64,000 nucleotides of DNA from Pseudomonas sp. M30-35 (GCF_002163625.1 NZ_CP020892.1:1736001-1800000), one strand, 5' to 3'; counted from the stretch's first letter, positions 1 through 8,849 are shown. Numbers and translations are program-made. Notes: generated by a model not told the origin, from the sequence alone.

Positions 1-2
1 TG

Positions 3-596
3 CGTTTTGGCAGTGTCGGACGGCCTATGCCAGGTTGCGAGCTGAAAATTTCTGACGCTGGTGAAATCCTGTTTCGCAGCCCCTGTTTAATGCAGGGTTA
101 TTATCTGGAGCCCGAAAAAACATCCGAGACCTTGCAAGACGGCTGGTTGCATACAGGTGATAAAGGTCAGGTTGATGCTGATGGTTACTTGAGGATTACC
201 GGTCGAGTCAAAGATATCTTCAAAAGCAGTAAGGGTAAGTACATTGCCCCTGCGCCGATCGAGGGTGTGATTGCCAAGAATCTGTTGATTGAACAGGTGT
301 GTCTCATGGGCAGTAATCTTGATCAACCTCTTGCGCTGATTGAGTTGTCGAGTGCCGCTCGTGCTCAGCCCCGCCAGCAGCTTGAACAAGCACTTGAGAC
401 TGTTAGGGTTGAACTCAATCAACAACTGCAACCCCACGAGCGAGTGAGTCATTTTATTCTGGTGCGTGAGCCGTGGACGGTGGATAACGGTTGCATGACC
501 CCAACAATGAAAATTCGCCGCAATGTATTGGAAGAGCGTTTCTCCCCGGAAGTGTTAAACCTACAGGCTGAACAATCACTGTATTGGCAGCAATAG
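3..596 (+). CDS. AMP-dependent acyl-CoA synthetase, C-terminal part (5' end outside window)
   Basis: The reading frame is open from the first bases and the in-frame ATG at 27 is internal, so this is the last ~197 residues of a longer enzyme. The visible part carries the late motifs of the ANL (acyl-CoA synthetase) superfamily: a TGD motif, DADGYL, the hinge GRxKD and the SxGKYIAPxPIE segment with the Lys expected near the C-terminal domain, ending in MKIRRN. Enzymes of this type activate a carboxylic acid as acyl-AMP and pass it to CoA. The long insertion after the hinge resembles long-chain fatty acyl-CoA synthetases (FAA1/FadD15 type) rather than acetyl-CoA synthetase. The next gene, 97 bases downstream, is an acyl-CoA racemase-like enzyme, so the two may act in sequence on the same branched acyl chain. 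Substrate is unknown. Confidence 0.88.
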   Translation, partial: RFGSVGRPMPGCELKISDAGEILFRSPCLMQGYYLEPEKTSETLQDGWLHTGDKGQVDADGYLRITGRVKDIFKSSKGKYIAPAPIEGVIAKNLLIEQVCLMGSNLDQPLALIELSSAARAQPRQQLEQALETVRVELNQQLQPHERVSHFILVREPWTVDNGCMTPTMKIRRNVLEERFSPEVLNLQAEQSLYWQQ

Positions 597-693
597 TTGT
601 AGTTAAGGTCGCTGAGTAAAATTGGCGCTTAATCCGTCAAACCTGCTCAACGATGATTGTGTGGCGCTGAATAATCAGACTCAAGGAGTTGCT

Positions 694-1875
694 ATGACCG
701 GTCCGCTCGCTTCGCTCAAAGTGTTGGACTTTTCAACCTTGCTGCCGGGGCCTTTTGCCTCGCTGCTGTTGGCTGACATGGGGGCGCAGGTGTTGCGGGT
801 TGAGTCGCCTACGCGGGTCGACCTTGTACGTATTTTGCCGCCGCATGTCGATGGTGTCTCAGCCAGCCACGCTTATCTCAATCGCAATAAGCGCAGCATT
901 GCCTTGGATTTGAAACAAGCAGCCGCGGTTGATGTGGTCAAGCAACTGGTCATGGAGCATGACATTGTGCTTGAACAGTTCCGGCCCGGGGTGATGGATA
1001 AACTCGGTGTTGGCTATGAAGCGTTAAAGGCGATAAACCCCAGATTGATATACGTCTCTATCACCGGTTACGGGCAAACCGGGCCGTACAAGGACCGCGC
1101 TGGACACGACATCAACTACCTGGCACTGGCTGGCGTTGCGAGTTACACCGGGCGCAGCGAATCCGGGCCGTTGCCGCTTGGGGTGCAGCTCGCCGATATA
1201 GCGGGCGGTTCGCTGCATGGCGTCATGGGGCTTTTAGCTGCGGTTATTCAGCGTAATGTCACTGGCGAAGGCCAGTATGTTGATATCAGCATGACGGACT
1301 GCGCCTTCAGCCTCAATGGCATGGCCGGTGCGGGCTATTTAGCCGCGGGGGTTGAGCCGGAGATGCAAAAGCAGGCGCTTAACGGCGGCAGTTTCTATGA
1401 CTATTACCGCACACGGGATGGCCGCTGGATTTCAGTAGGGAGTCTGGAGCCGCAATTCATGCAGCAGTTTTGTGCGGCAATTGGTCGTCCAGAGCTGGCT
1501 TTACGGGGTCTGACACAAAAACCAGAGGATCAACAGGCCCTTAAGCGGGAGCTGGAGATCGAATTTGAAAAGCACGATTTTGATGAGCTGTGTCAGCGCT
1601 TTTCGCAAACCGATGCCTGCGTTGAGCCGATGCTCAATCTATCCGAAGCCTGTGAACATCCGCAGCTCAAGGCCCGAGAAGTGGTCATAGACGTGCCGCG
1701 TGAAGGGCAGGCGGCGCAAAAACAGTTGGCCTGTCCAATCAAGTTCTCCTCAGGTCTACCCGCGCCCCGGCATGTTGGGGCTGAGGTCGGTGCGCATACG
1801 ACTGAAGTGCTCGCTGAACTCGGTTATAGCGAGCAGCAAATTGCAGAGTTAAAGGCCAGCAAAGCTGCAATCTGA
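694..1875 (+). CDS. alpha-methylacyl-CoA racemase-like, CoA-transferase family III
   Basis: A 393-residue member of the CaiB/BaiF (CoA-transferase family III) fold. The motif GHDINY places His138 and Asp139, and LADIAGG places Asp168. The 30-residue spacing of His138 and Asp168 equals the His126/Asp156 catalytic pair known in mycobacterial 2-methylacyl-CoA racemase, so I favour racemase over CoA transferase. Such enzymes convert (2R)- to (2S)-methylacyl-CoA so that beta-oxidation can proceed on branched chains. The frame also extends upstream to a TTG at 622, but the ATG at 694 is preceded by AAGGAG at 683-688 and begins right at the conserved domain, so I use it. It follows the acyl-CoA ligase on the same strand. 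Confidence 0.85.
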   Translation: MTGPLASLKVLDFSTLLPGPFASLLLADMGAQVLRVESPTRVDLVRILPPHVDGVSASHAYLNRNKRSIALDLKQAAAVDVVKQLVMEHDIVLEQFRPGVMDKLGVGYEALKAINPRLIYVSITGYGQTGPYKDRAGHDINYLALAGVASYTGRSESGPLPLGVQLADIAGGSLHGVMGLLAAVIQRNVTGEGQYVDISMTDCAFSLNGMAGAGYLAAGVEPEMQKQALNGGSFYDYYRTRDGRWISVGSLEPQFMQQFCAAIGRPELALRGLTQKPEDQQALKRELEIEFEKHDFDELCQRFSQTDACVEPMLNLSEACEHPQLKAREVVIDVPREGQAAQKQLACPIKFSSGLPAPRHVGAEVGAHTTEVLAELGYSEQQIAELKASKAAI

Positions 1876-1882
1876 AACCCGT

Positions 1883-2617
1883 TTACGCTTGGGTAAGGGT
1901 CATCAATACATCGGCGTACCAGGTGCAATTGAGCCCCAGCGCTTCATCAAGCTCAAGATCACGGGTGCCGACATCAAGACGAGCAGAGTGAATGCCCAAA
2001 AGGACCCAGGGTAATTCACCGAGCGCTTGCTTTTGTGCCGAAGTCGCACGCATTACCACGGGGGCGCCACTGATGCCACGGTGCGTGCGGGCATCGCTCA
2101 AGAAATAGCCTTCGCCCTGAAATCTGAGGCCGAATGATGATGCGATAACCGCCTGCCTGACCACGGGAATATGGTGCAAGGTGTCGTGAAAGCCCAGTGG
2201 GAAGCCCACCACCAGCAATGAGCTGCCGACTTCTACCTGATCCAATGAGTGCTGCAAATGCGCGGGAGTGAAAGCCTGATAGAACATTTTTTCAGGCAAG
2301 GCCGCGCGATTGAGTTCGATCACCGCGACGTCAATTTCTCCGGTGGCATCCTCGGCCTGACGCCAGATACTTTTGCCATCCAGGTACAAAGGGACCGAAA
2401 ATCCGATCGACTCTGCAATGTTGTCCACATCGGTGTGCAACTCGATTTCAATGCGATTGGGATAGTGCTCGGTGGCCGCGTCGACCACCACGTGACGGCT
2501 GGTCACTAAAAATAGTCGCTTATCACGCTCAAAGAAAAAGCCAGTTGCGTTGGTCAGTTGACGGTCCTGATCAAATGTCCACAAGCGGGTAGCGGTAAGC
2601 AAAATGGGTTCGATCAT
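1883..2617 (-). CDS. trypsin-like serine protease
   Basis: A 244-residue protein with the order of a chymotrypsin-fold protease: His42 in TSRHVV, Asp96 in IDVAVIEL and Ser183 in HRGISGAPV. No signal peptide or membrane segment is visible, so it appears cytoplasmic, unlike DegP-type relatives; no PDZ domain follows. An upstream in-frame start exists at 2635, but ATG 2617 has AAGGA about 9 bases before it and is preferred. It converges with the racemase gene (7 bases between stop codons). Target unknown. Confidence 0.75.
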   Translation of the reverse strand: MIEPILLTATRLWTFDQDRQLTNATGFFFERDKRLFLVTSRHVVVDAATEHYPNRIEIELHTDVDNIAESIGFSVPLYLDGKSIWRQAEDATGEIDVAVIELNRAALPEKMFYQAFTPAHLQHSLDQVEVGSSLLVVGFPLGFHDTLHHIPVVRQAVIASSFGLRFQGEGYFLSDARTHRGISGAPVVMRATSAQKQALGELPWVLLGIHSARLDVGTRDLELDEALGLNCTWYADVLMTLTQA

Positions 2618-2801
2618 TAGCCTGTCCTTGCGCAATTAGAAATTGAGTATGCACGTTCGAGACCGCGCATGGAAATTGCCCAGCAGCGCATTTATGGGGC
2701 AGGCCAAGGCCCGTGTGGCCGTTGACGCGAGACCTGCGTAACGGGGCTCAAGCATGCAGCGGCTTCGCGAGGACAATAATTATTAGATGCGGTGGCGAGG
2801 G

Positions 2802-3302
2802 TTATTCGACGCGCTGCTCGCCAGTGAAGCTCAGCGTGACTTTACAGCGTCGACAGAAATAGCGCCGACCTTTAGCAACCAGCGCATGGCGTTGGGCAGA
2901 GAAGGGGAACTCACCTTTGCTGTCCGGGCAAGTGCAGCGGTAGATATAACGCTGCACTTGGCGACGCTGGACCGCATAGCTGTGGCAGCGATGAGGCGGC
3001 AGTTCGTAAACGCCACGCATGATTAGTTGCCACTCTTCGCCGTGGGCCTGAATGCTTAACCCAAATAGATGATGGGCAATCAGGTGGGCGACTTCGTGGG
3101 CAACGGTTTGCGTTAGAAAGTCTTGCTGGTTATCACGGTACAGTTGCAGGTTAAAACGCAGCTTGTTCTCCGTGAGGTGGGCGACTCCAGCCTTTTGTCC
3201 ACGCAGCTTGAAACTAACTTCCGGGCGCGGAAAGGGTTGCTTGAAGAAGGCCTCAGCTTGTAAGTAACAGGCTTCTACGCGGTCGTGGATCTGGTCGGGC
3301 AT
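2802..3302 (-). CDS. sprT: SprT family zinc metalloprotease
   Basis: A 166-residue SprT/SprT-like protein. The HEVAH zinc motif lies at residues 69-73, with a further His at 87, followed by a C-terminal zinc ribbon (Cys123, Cys125, Cys150, Cys153). The length and order match bacterial SprT. The family resembles the protease domain of eukaryotic SPRTN, but a substrate for the bacterial protein is not established. The frame can also open at a GTG at 3311; ATG 3302 gives the usual MPxQ-type N-terminus of Pseudomonas homologues, so I chose it. A stretch of 184 bases without a gene separates it from the protease at 1883-2617. Confidence 0.9.
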   Translation of the reverse strand: MPDQIHDRVEACYLQAEAFFKQPFPRPEVSFKLRGQKAGVAHLTENKLRFNLQLYRDNQQDFLTQTVAHEVAHLIAHHLFGLSIQAHGEEWQLIMRGVYELPPHRCHSYAVQRRQVQRYIYRCTCPDSKGEFPFSAQRHALVAKGRRYFCRRCKVTLSFTGEQRVE

Positions 3303-3369
3303 AGGCTTCACAGCAACTAATCAGAGGCCCAATTATGCCCGTGCCAAGCCGTTCTGGCAGCTGTTAAAC

Positions 3370-3397
3370 GACGAAACCACCCGTGGGTGGTTTCGTC
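3370..3397. terminator. perfect hairpin between sprT and the Yip1-like gene
   Basis: A 13-bp perfect stem (GACGAAACCACCC and its complement) with a 2-base centre lies 20 bases past the stop of the minus-strand gene ending at 3417. There is no long T-run on either side, so it is a likely but not textbook intrinsic terminator. Confidence 0.55.
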
Positions 3398-3416
3398 AGA
3401 TGTTTTCAGCTATTGA

Positions 3417-4016
3417 TCAACTGGTGTATTCCGGGCCAATGCCTATCCCCCAAAAAATGACCGATGCGGCAATCATCGCCACCAGAACCACCAAACCAAC
3501 GGCGAGCACTGAACTTGAGAACATAAACCCCTCGTCCTCAGGAATGCTCATGAAGGTTGGAATACCCACGTAAAGCAAGTACACCGTGTAGCAAATGGCT
3601 ATTGTGCCAAGTATCAAACCCAACCACATGTGCGGATAGAGTGCAGCCAAACCTCCTATAAACAGTGGGGTCGCGGTATAAGCGGCAAACACCACGCAGC
3701 GGGTGAATGATGGCGTGGCGTCATAGGTGCGCGCCATCCAGTGAATAAACGCGCCCATGACTGCAACCCCTGCAAGCATGGCGATATAGGACATGATCGT
3801 GAGGTACAGTGCGCTACTTTCGGTCAGCATCACCGGTTCGCGCTGGCCGATTGACCAGCCTACCTGCGTGGTTCCGATATACGCCGATACTGCGGGAATC
3901 GCCGCGAGTACCAGGACGTGGGTGAGATACATGTGGCTGATGGATTCTTCTTCGCCACGTATTTCTTGCCATTCTTGGTCGGGATGGGTGAAGAGCCCCC
4001 AAACATGGTGGATCAT
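3417..4016 (-). CDS. Yip1-family inner membrane protein
   Basis: A 199-residue hydrophobic protein with about five predicted membrane spans after a soluble N-terminus of ~35 residues (MIHHVWGLFTHPDQEW). The N-terminal pattern and length fit the bacterial YIP1 domain family of unknown function. The frame continues upstream to 4130, but ATG 4016 has a near-perfect AGGAGGTG ribosome site and starts at the conserved part. No operon partner is evident. Function is not known. Confidence 0.75.
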   Translation of the reverse strand: MIHHVWGLFTHPDQEWQEIRGEEESISHMYLTHVLVLAAIPAVSAYIGTTQVGWSIGQREPVMLTESSALYLTIMSYIAMLAGVAVMGAFIHWMARTYDATPSFTRCVVFAAYTATPLFIGGLAALYPHMWLGLILGTIAICYTVYLLYVGIPTFMSIPEDEGFMFSSSVLAVGLVVLVAMIAASVIFWGIGIGPEYTS

Positions 4017-4181
4017 ACAGGCACCTCCTCTTGTTATCCGGCCGCCCCCCAGCGGAGTGCCCGAGACGCGTGGGCAGCGTTGCCGGGTACAGGCCAATTT
4101 AAATGCGACCGTATGTCGCAGTATAGGCAAAGACTAGAAAAGGCAAGGGCAATACCCTTAGAGCAAATAGGTATTTAGAAC

Positions 4182-4790
4182 TCACTGGTAATAGCGAGTG
4201 AGAATTTCCATGGCCTTGTTGATCGACTGCAAGCGCTGCGTATTGCCGCCCCGGTCCGGGTGATGAATGCTCACTAATTGGCGATAGCGCTGCTTGATCC
4301 GCACTAAATTGAGGGTTTCAGTGCTGTTTTGGAGTTCGAATAGCTCAAGGGCGGCCAGTTTTTCATCGCCGCCTTGCATACGCGTCCAGAAACTCACCAA
4401 TAGCTTTTCAACATCGCGTTCTTCAATACCGCTCAAGTTGGCCATGTCCAGGTAATAGCTGCGCAGTGGGTCATGTTCGCCCAAGGTTTGCTGCCCCGAT
4501 TGCGGGTCGACTTGAAAGGGGCGTAACTCGATCAAGATTGCGCTGATGTGTAGATCGGCGCTTTGTTGCTGCCAAAGCTGATCGCGCAGGCGATAGAGCG
4601 CGTTAAACAATAGGAAATGGGTGCGAAACAAGGCCAGTTTGTCGGTCAACGGCACGTTGGGGATATGCGTTGAGTTCAGGCTTTTCAGCTGCTGAATAAG
4701 CGCGTACTCGCTAAGCCCTTCGGGTGCAGCCTGTAGCAGGCTCAGTAGCTGCTCGGGTAAATCGAGGTTTGGGTCAAGAACATCAGTCAT
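4182..4790 (-). CDS. DnaJ-related protein with C-terminal J domain
   Basis: A 202-residue protein. The last ~45 residues hold a J-domain with the HPD signature at 177-179 followed by RGG. The first ~150 residues form a helical domain typical of the proteobacterial DNA-J-related family. Proteins with an HPD motif stimulate the ATPase of a DnaK-type chaperone; the partner here is not known. Unlike DnaJ, the J domain is at the C-terminus and there is no Gly/Phe region or zinc domain. Confidence 0.8.
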   Translation of the reverse strand: MTDVLDPNLDLPEQLLSLLQAAPEGLSEYALIQQLKSLNSTHIPNVPLTDKLALFRTHFLLFNALYRLRDQLWQQQSADLHISAILIELRPFQVDPQSGQQTLGEHDPLRSYYLDMANLSGIEERDVEKLLVSFWTRMQGGDEKLAALELFELQNSTETLNLVRIKQRYRQLVSIHHPDRGGNTQRLQSINKAMEILTRYYQ

Positions 4791-4981
4791 GGGCTAAGCC
4801 TACCAACTGTGTCGCCAGCTCGCAGCGAGTGATCGAGTTGAGCGCCGGTAACTGTGTCCAAAGTCTCATTTGTCACTTGCGCGGCTAAATCGCTGCATCA
4901 GGCGATTAATGGGGTGGGGCGGCGCGCACAATCTAGGTAAACTGTCGGGCTTTAGTATTTCTATGCGGACACCAGCGCACC

Positions 4982-5806
4982 ATGGGCACCCTCTCGGTCA
5001 ATCAGAACAAACTGCAAAAACGTCTGCGTCGTCAGGCTGGCGAAGCTATTGCCGACTACAACATGATCGAAGATGGCGACAAGGTGATGGTGTGCCTGTC
5101 GGGCGGTAAAGACAGTTACACCATGCTCGATGTGCTGCTGCATTTGCAGAAAGTAGCGCCGATCAAGTTTGAAATTGTCGCAGTGAACATGGATCAAAAG
5201 CAGCCAGGTTTCCCTGAGCACGTGCTGCCAGCGTATCTGGAGTCGATTGGCGTGGCGTATCACATCGTCGAGAAAGACACCTATTCAGTGGTCAAGGAAA
5301 AGATACCTGAAGGCAAAACGACCTGTTCGCTGTGCTCGCGCCTGCGTCGCGGCACTCTTTACACTTTCGCTGATGAAATTGGCGCAACCAAAATGGCTTT
5401 GGGCCATCACCGTGACGATATTCTGGAAACCTTCTTCCTCAATATGTTCTACGGCGGCACCCTGAAAGCCATGCCGCCCAAGCTGCGTTCTGACGACGGG
5501 CGCAACGTGGTGATTCGTCCGCTGGCCTACTGCAACGAGGCGGACATCGAAGCCTATTCGACGTTGAAAGAGTTCCCGATCATTCCGTGCAACCTGTGCG
5601 GCTCGCAAGAGAACCTGCAGCGCCAGGTGGTCAAGGAAATGCTGCAAGAGTGGGAGCGCAAAACCCCTGGGCGCACCGAGATCATGTTTCGCTCACTGCA
5701 GAACATTGTGCCGTCGCAATTGGCTGACCGAGCGTTGTTCGACTTCGCCAGCTTGAAGATCGATCAGGATGCGACGCCGCGCTTTGTTGATGTAATGAAC
5801 CTCTGA
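4982..5806 (+). CDS. ttcA: tRNA 2-thiocytidine(32) biosynthesis protein TtcA
   Basis: A 274-residue enzyme that thiolates C32 of certain tRNAs, using ATP and an iron-sulfur cluster. The PP-loop SGGKDS is at 40-45, the CxxC pair is Cys115/Cys118, and a later PCNLC supplies Cys203/Cys206; three cysteines of this kind ligate the [4Fe-4S] cluster in known TtcA. The length and nearly all motifs match Pseudomonas TtcA. Confidence 0.97.
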   Translation: MGTLSVNQNKLQKRLRRQAGEAIADYNMIEDGDKVMVCLSGGKDSYTMLDVLLHLQKVAPIKFEIVAVNMDQKQPGFPEHVLPAYLESIGVAYHIVEKDTYSVVKEKIPEGKTTCSLCSRLRRGTLYTFADEIGATKMALGHHRDDILETFFLNMFYGGTLKAMPPKLRSDDGRNVVIRPLAYCNEADIEAYSTLKEFPIIPCNLCGSQENLQRQVVKEMLQEWERKTPGRTEIMFRSLQNIVPSQLADRALFDFASLKIDQDATPRFVDVMNL

Positions 5807-5901
5807 ACCTCTGAATCGCAGCTGCCTCTATTTCCAGTCTGCAAGCAAAGGCTCGCAGGCGGCTGCGTTAAAGTCGGACAAACTCTTGGCAAAGGTAATC
5901 A

Positions 5902-6573
5902 ATGCGCGACTACAAATGGCTTAACGAATATTGCCTGAATCGTTTTGGTTCTGCCGCCGAGCTTGAAGCCCACTTGCCTCAACCTGCGTCGGCTGAGTAT
6001 CTACGCAGCATTACCGATGACCGCTACTTGTCGGTGATGAGTTTGCGGGTGTTTCGTGCTGGGTTGAGGCACAGTGTGATTGATGCCAAATGGCCTGCCT
6101 TTGAGCAGGTTTTCTTTGGTTTTGACCCCGAGAAAGTCGTGCTGATGGGCGCTGAGCGGATTGAAAACCTGATGCAGGACGCACGGATCATTCGTCACCT
6201 TGGCAAGCTCAAGAGCGTGCCGCGTAACGCTCAGTTTATTCTCGATGTGCGCCACGAAAAGGGCAGTTTCGGTGAGCTTATTGCCGGTTGGCCGGTGGCT
6301 GATATTGTTGGCTTGTGGAAGTACATCGCCAAACAGGGTGCGCAAATGGGTGGTTTGTCCGCACCACGGTTTTTACGCATGGTCGGTAAGGATACCTTTG
6401 TGCCGACCAATGACATGGTCGCCGCGCTAAATGCGTAGGGCATTATCGATAAAGTCCCGACCAGTCTCAGAGACCTTGCCACGGTGCAGGCGGCTTTTAA
6501 TACTTGGCATGAACAAAGCGGGCGGCCGCTGTGCCAGTTGTCTACGATGTTGGCGTATACGGTTAATCACTGA
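5902..6573 (+). pseudogene. DNA-3-methyladenine glycosylase I family gene interrupted by an in-frame TAG
   Basis: The gene opens with MRDYKWLNEYCLNRFG and reads as a Tag/PF03352-family glycosylase, which removes 3-methyladenine from alkylated DNA. At codon 179 (6436-6438) there is a TAG. The same frame then runs open for 44 more codons to a TGA at 6571-6573, and these codons read as the normal family C-terminus (GIIDKVPTSLRDLA ... GRPLCQLSTMLAYTVNH). A full product would be about 223 residues, the length I recall for Pseudomonas homologues, where this position is usually Gln (CAG). A single C-to-T change therefore explains it. The product is either a 178-residue truncated protein, a readthrough protein, or the result of a sequencing error. 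The lost tail holds conserved Cys and His residues, so activity is doubtful. Confidence 0.8.
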
Positions 6574-6587
6574 GTGCGACTATTTGC

Positions 6588-6619
6588 CGCGACGGCGCGA
6601 CGGCGCAACGGCGCAACGG
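6588..6619. repeat. four tandem octamers upstream of the sirtuin gene
   Basis: Four head-to-tail copies of CGCRACGG (two with G, two with A in the fourth position) end 1 base before the AAGGAG ribosome site (6621-6626) of the next gene. Copy number could change by slippage and alter the leader. Confidence 0.9.
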
Positions 6620-6632
6620 TAAGGAGTCAACG

Positions 6633-7421
6633 ATGCTGAGCGATATCGAGCAACTGGCCCGGGCGTTCAATTGCGCCGAGCGCGTGTTGATTATCACCGG
6701 TGCAGGACTTTCAGCTGATTCAGGCTTGCCGACCTATCGTGGCGTTGGCGGCCTCTATAACGGCAATACCAGCGAGGGTTTGCCGATTGAGGCCGCACTT
6801 AGCGGACCGATGCTGCAACGTGACCCGGCGCTGTGCTGGAAGTATCTGGCTGAGCTTGGCCGTGCATGTCTTGGCGCACACGCTAATGCGGGGCACCGGG
6901 TAATCGCTGAGCTGCAAAGACTCAAGCCGCAGTGTTGGTTGCTAACGCAGAATATTGATGGCTTTCATCGCGCGGCGGGTAGCCCGGATGAAAGACTGAT
7001 CGAAATTCACGGCCAGCTTGCACCGCTTTACTGCCAGTCATGCGGGCAACTTGAGCATGATCTGGCGGCTTGCCTAGAGGCTCAATTACCACCGCGGTGT
7101 CGGCAATGCGCTGGCGTCTTGCGACCGCCAGTGGTGTTGTTTGAAGAGATGCTGCCGGAAAAAGCGCTCGACTCACTTTATCAACAGATCGGTCAGGGCT
7201 TTGACTTGGTGCTGACAATCGGGACCAGCGCGAGCTTCCCATATATTGTCGAACCCGTGCTGCGAGCCCGTGCCGCTGGCAGCTTCACGGCGGAAATAAA
7301 CCCTGCACGAACTGAGCTAAGCGCTACGGTTGATGTGTATTTGCCAGGAAAGGCCTTAGATGTTTTGCCGGAGCTGCTAGGTCACATTTCAGGCGATAGA
7401 ATTTGCAAATCGACGCTATAG
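6633..7421 (+). CDS. SIR2 family NAD-dependent protein deacylase (sirtuin)
   Basis: A 262-residue sirtuin, which removes acyl groups from protein lysines while consuming NAD. It shows the NAD-binding GAGLSADSG motif (23-31), TQNID (105-109), the catalytic His126 in the HG pair, and the four zinc cysteines 134, 137, 156 and 159. Bacterial enzymes of this class are often called CobB after the Salmonella gene, but this is unrelated to the cobyrinate synthase at 14010-15302. The ribosome site AAGGAG lies just after the octamer repeat. Acyl preference is unknown; the Tyr/Arg pair that marks desuccinylases is not apparent at the usual place. Confidence 0.93.
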   Translation: MLSDIEQLARAFNCAERVLIITGAGLSADSGLPTYRGVGGLYNGNTSEGLPIEAALSGPMLQRDPALCWKYLAELGRACLGAHANAGHRVIAELQRLKPQCWLLTQNIDGFHRAAGSPDERLIEIHGQLAPLYCQSCGQLEHDLAACLEAQLPPRCRQCAGVLRPPVVLFEEMLPEKALDSLYQQIGQGFDLVLTIGTSASFPYIVEPVLRARAAGSFTAEINPARTELSATVDVYLPGKALDVLPELLGHISGDRICKSTL

Positions 7422-7466
7422 AAGGCATAGTCTCGCGAATTTATTGAATTCGACACGGCTGTGCCC

Positions 7467-8066
7467 ATGCTAAAACGCTTCGCACCCCTCGTGCCTATTG
7501 CACTCACGGTTCTTCTGGCGGCCTGTGCTAGCCAGGCACCACAACCTCAGATTACCGAGCCTGTGGCGTTCTCCGACAATACTGCGACGGAAGACTTTAC
7601 CGACTTTACTGATGCGCTCGCCGAACAGAAGTCTTACCAGCTACCGCAGTTAGCCGACTCTATTCTAGAGCACGGTCTTTCCTTGGTTGGTACGCGCTAT
7701 CGCTGGGGCGGCAGCACTGTTAAATCGGGATTCGATTGCAGTGGCTTTATCGGCTATTTGTTTGAAGAAGAAGCTGGCATGCAGTTGCCACGTTCTACCC
7801 GCGAAATGATTAACATCGATGCGCCGATAGTGAAGCGCGATGAGTTGGAACCAGGTGATTTGGTGTTCTTCAGCACCAATGGCCGTGGCCGCGTTAGCCA
7901 CGCCGGGATTTATCTGGGGGATGATCGATTTATCCACTCTGCCAGCCGGCGCAGTGGTGGGGTTCGCGTAGACAGCCTGCAAAGTCCCTATTGGAAGCGA
8001 ACCTACATGGAAGCCAAGCGCGCACTGGCGATGGCTTCAACCGGGCAGGGAGTTACTGTCCGCTAA
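7467..8066 (+). CDS. NlpC/P60 cell-wall endopeptidase lipoprotein (first of three)
   Basis: A 199-residue lipoprotein. The signal sequence ends in a LAAC lipobox (Cys20), so the mature protein should be anchored in a membrane. After a ~45-residue linker the NlpC/P60 domain begins: RYRWGG, catalytic Cys91 in FDCSGF, His145 in VSHAGIY and the polar His157. Enzymes of this family cut peptide cross-links or stems in peptidoglycan, often at D-Glu to meso-diaminopimelate. A GTG at 7461 is in frame, but ATG 7467 starts the natural signal peptide. Two paralogues follow directly. Confidence 0.92.
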   Translation: MLKRFAPLVPIALTVLLAACASQAPQPQITEPVAFSDNTATEDFTDFTDALAEQKSYQLPQLADSILEHGLSLVGTRYRWGGSTVKSGFDCSGFIGYLFEEEAGMQLPRSTREMINIDAPIVKRDELEPGDLVFFSTNGRGRVSHAGIYLGDDRFIHSASRRSGGVRVDSLQSPYWKRTYMEAKRALAMASTGQGVTVR

Positions 8067-8078
8067 TTTGTTTGTGCA

Positions 8079-8100
8079 AAGGCGCTTCGGCGCCTTTTTT
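8079..8100 (+). terminator. intrinsic terminator after the first NlpC/P60 gene
   Basis: AAGGCGC, loop TTCG, GCGCCTT and then a run of T (six Ts including the end of the stem): a textbook Rho-independent terminator with a stable UUCG tetraloop, 12 bases after the stop codon. Confidence 0.93.
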
Positions 8101-8204
8101 CATTTTTGTTGTGCCGGTTTCATCGTTGTCTGACACGTTGATGGGGCTGGGGCGGTAGGTATTTTTTTAGCATCCGCAACCGCTGTTGCTGCTCAGGTTT
8201 TGTA

Positions 8205-8849
8205 ATGCGTAAATCTCTATTAAGTTTGCTGTTTTGTTGCTCGTTTGGGTTGCTTGCGAGCTTTTCTGTACATGCCACAGATAAACACGCCAAATCAGAA
8301 AGAATGTCTCTGGGTAACGCTGCTGCGGTAGTGGGCCGCGCCCAGGAATTGATCGGTGTGCCTTATCGTTGGGGCGGCACCAATGTTCGCCGTGGTTTTG
8401 ATTGCAGTGGCTTGATCGTTTACCTGTTTGGTAGCGAGGCGAATATCCACCTGCCGCGTACCACTGCGCAGATGATTAAGATGAAGGCCCCTAAAGTCGC
8501 CAAAAACGACCTGCGCGCCGGGGACGTGGTGTTCTTTAACCACAACGGCAATGGTCGCGTAAGCCACATTGGCCTGTACATCGGTGAGGGGCGTTTTATT
8601 CACGCACCCCGTACCGGTAAGACCATCCGTATCAGTAAGTTGGGTAACAGCTATTGGTCCCGCCACTATATTGGGGCCAAGCGCTTCCTCAACGGTGAGG
8701 GTTCGCGCAATCAGCCAATGTTGGCTTCGCGTGCTCGCTCGGGGCTAAATCACAAGGCTGGATTTTCGCGAACTGTGCTCTCTGCGCATAAAGCTTCTCG
8801 CAGCCAACCCGTGCTCGCATCACGCTCACGCTTGCGTCATAAGCGATAG
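8205..8849 (+). CDS. NlpC/P60 family secreted protein with basic tail (second of three)
   Basis: A 214-residue paralogue of its neighbours. It has a cleavable-looking signal peptide (about residues 1-24, ending HA) but no lipobox, so it is probably a soluble periplasmic enzyme. The catalytic Cys67 (FDCSGL), His121 (VSHIGLY) and His133 are all present. After the domain ends near residue 165 there is a ~50-residue Arg/Lys/Ser-rich tail containing an imperfect internal duplication (SRNQPMLASRAR and SRSQPVLASRSR). A basic tail of this kind could bind the acidic cell wall, which is inference. It sits after a terminator, so it probably has its own promoter. Confidence 0.88.
   Translation: MRKSLLSLLFCCSFGLLASFSVHATDKHAKSERMSLGNAAAVVGRAQELIGVPYRWGGTNVRRGFDCSGLIVYLFGSEANIHLPRTTAQMIKMKAPKVAKNDLRAGDVVFFNHNGNGRVSHIGLYIGEGRFIHAPRTGKTIRISKLGNSYWSRHYIGAKRFLNGEGSRNQPMLASRARSGLNHKAGFSRTVLSAHKASRSQPVLASRSRLRHKR

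Noticed and set aside
6633..7421. Naming the sirtuin cobB and linking it to the B12 cluster
   Set aside because: The shared name is historical. The B12 enzyme CobB is the unrelated gene at 14010-15302, and the sirtuin lies outside the operon.
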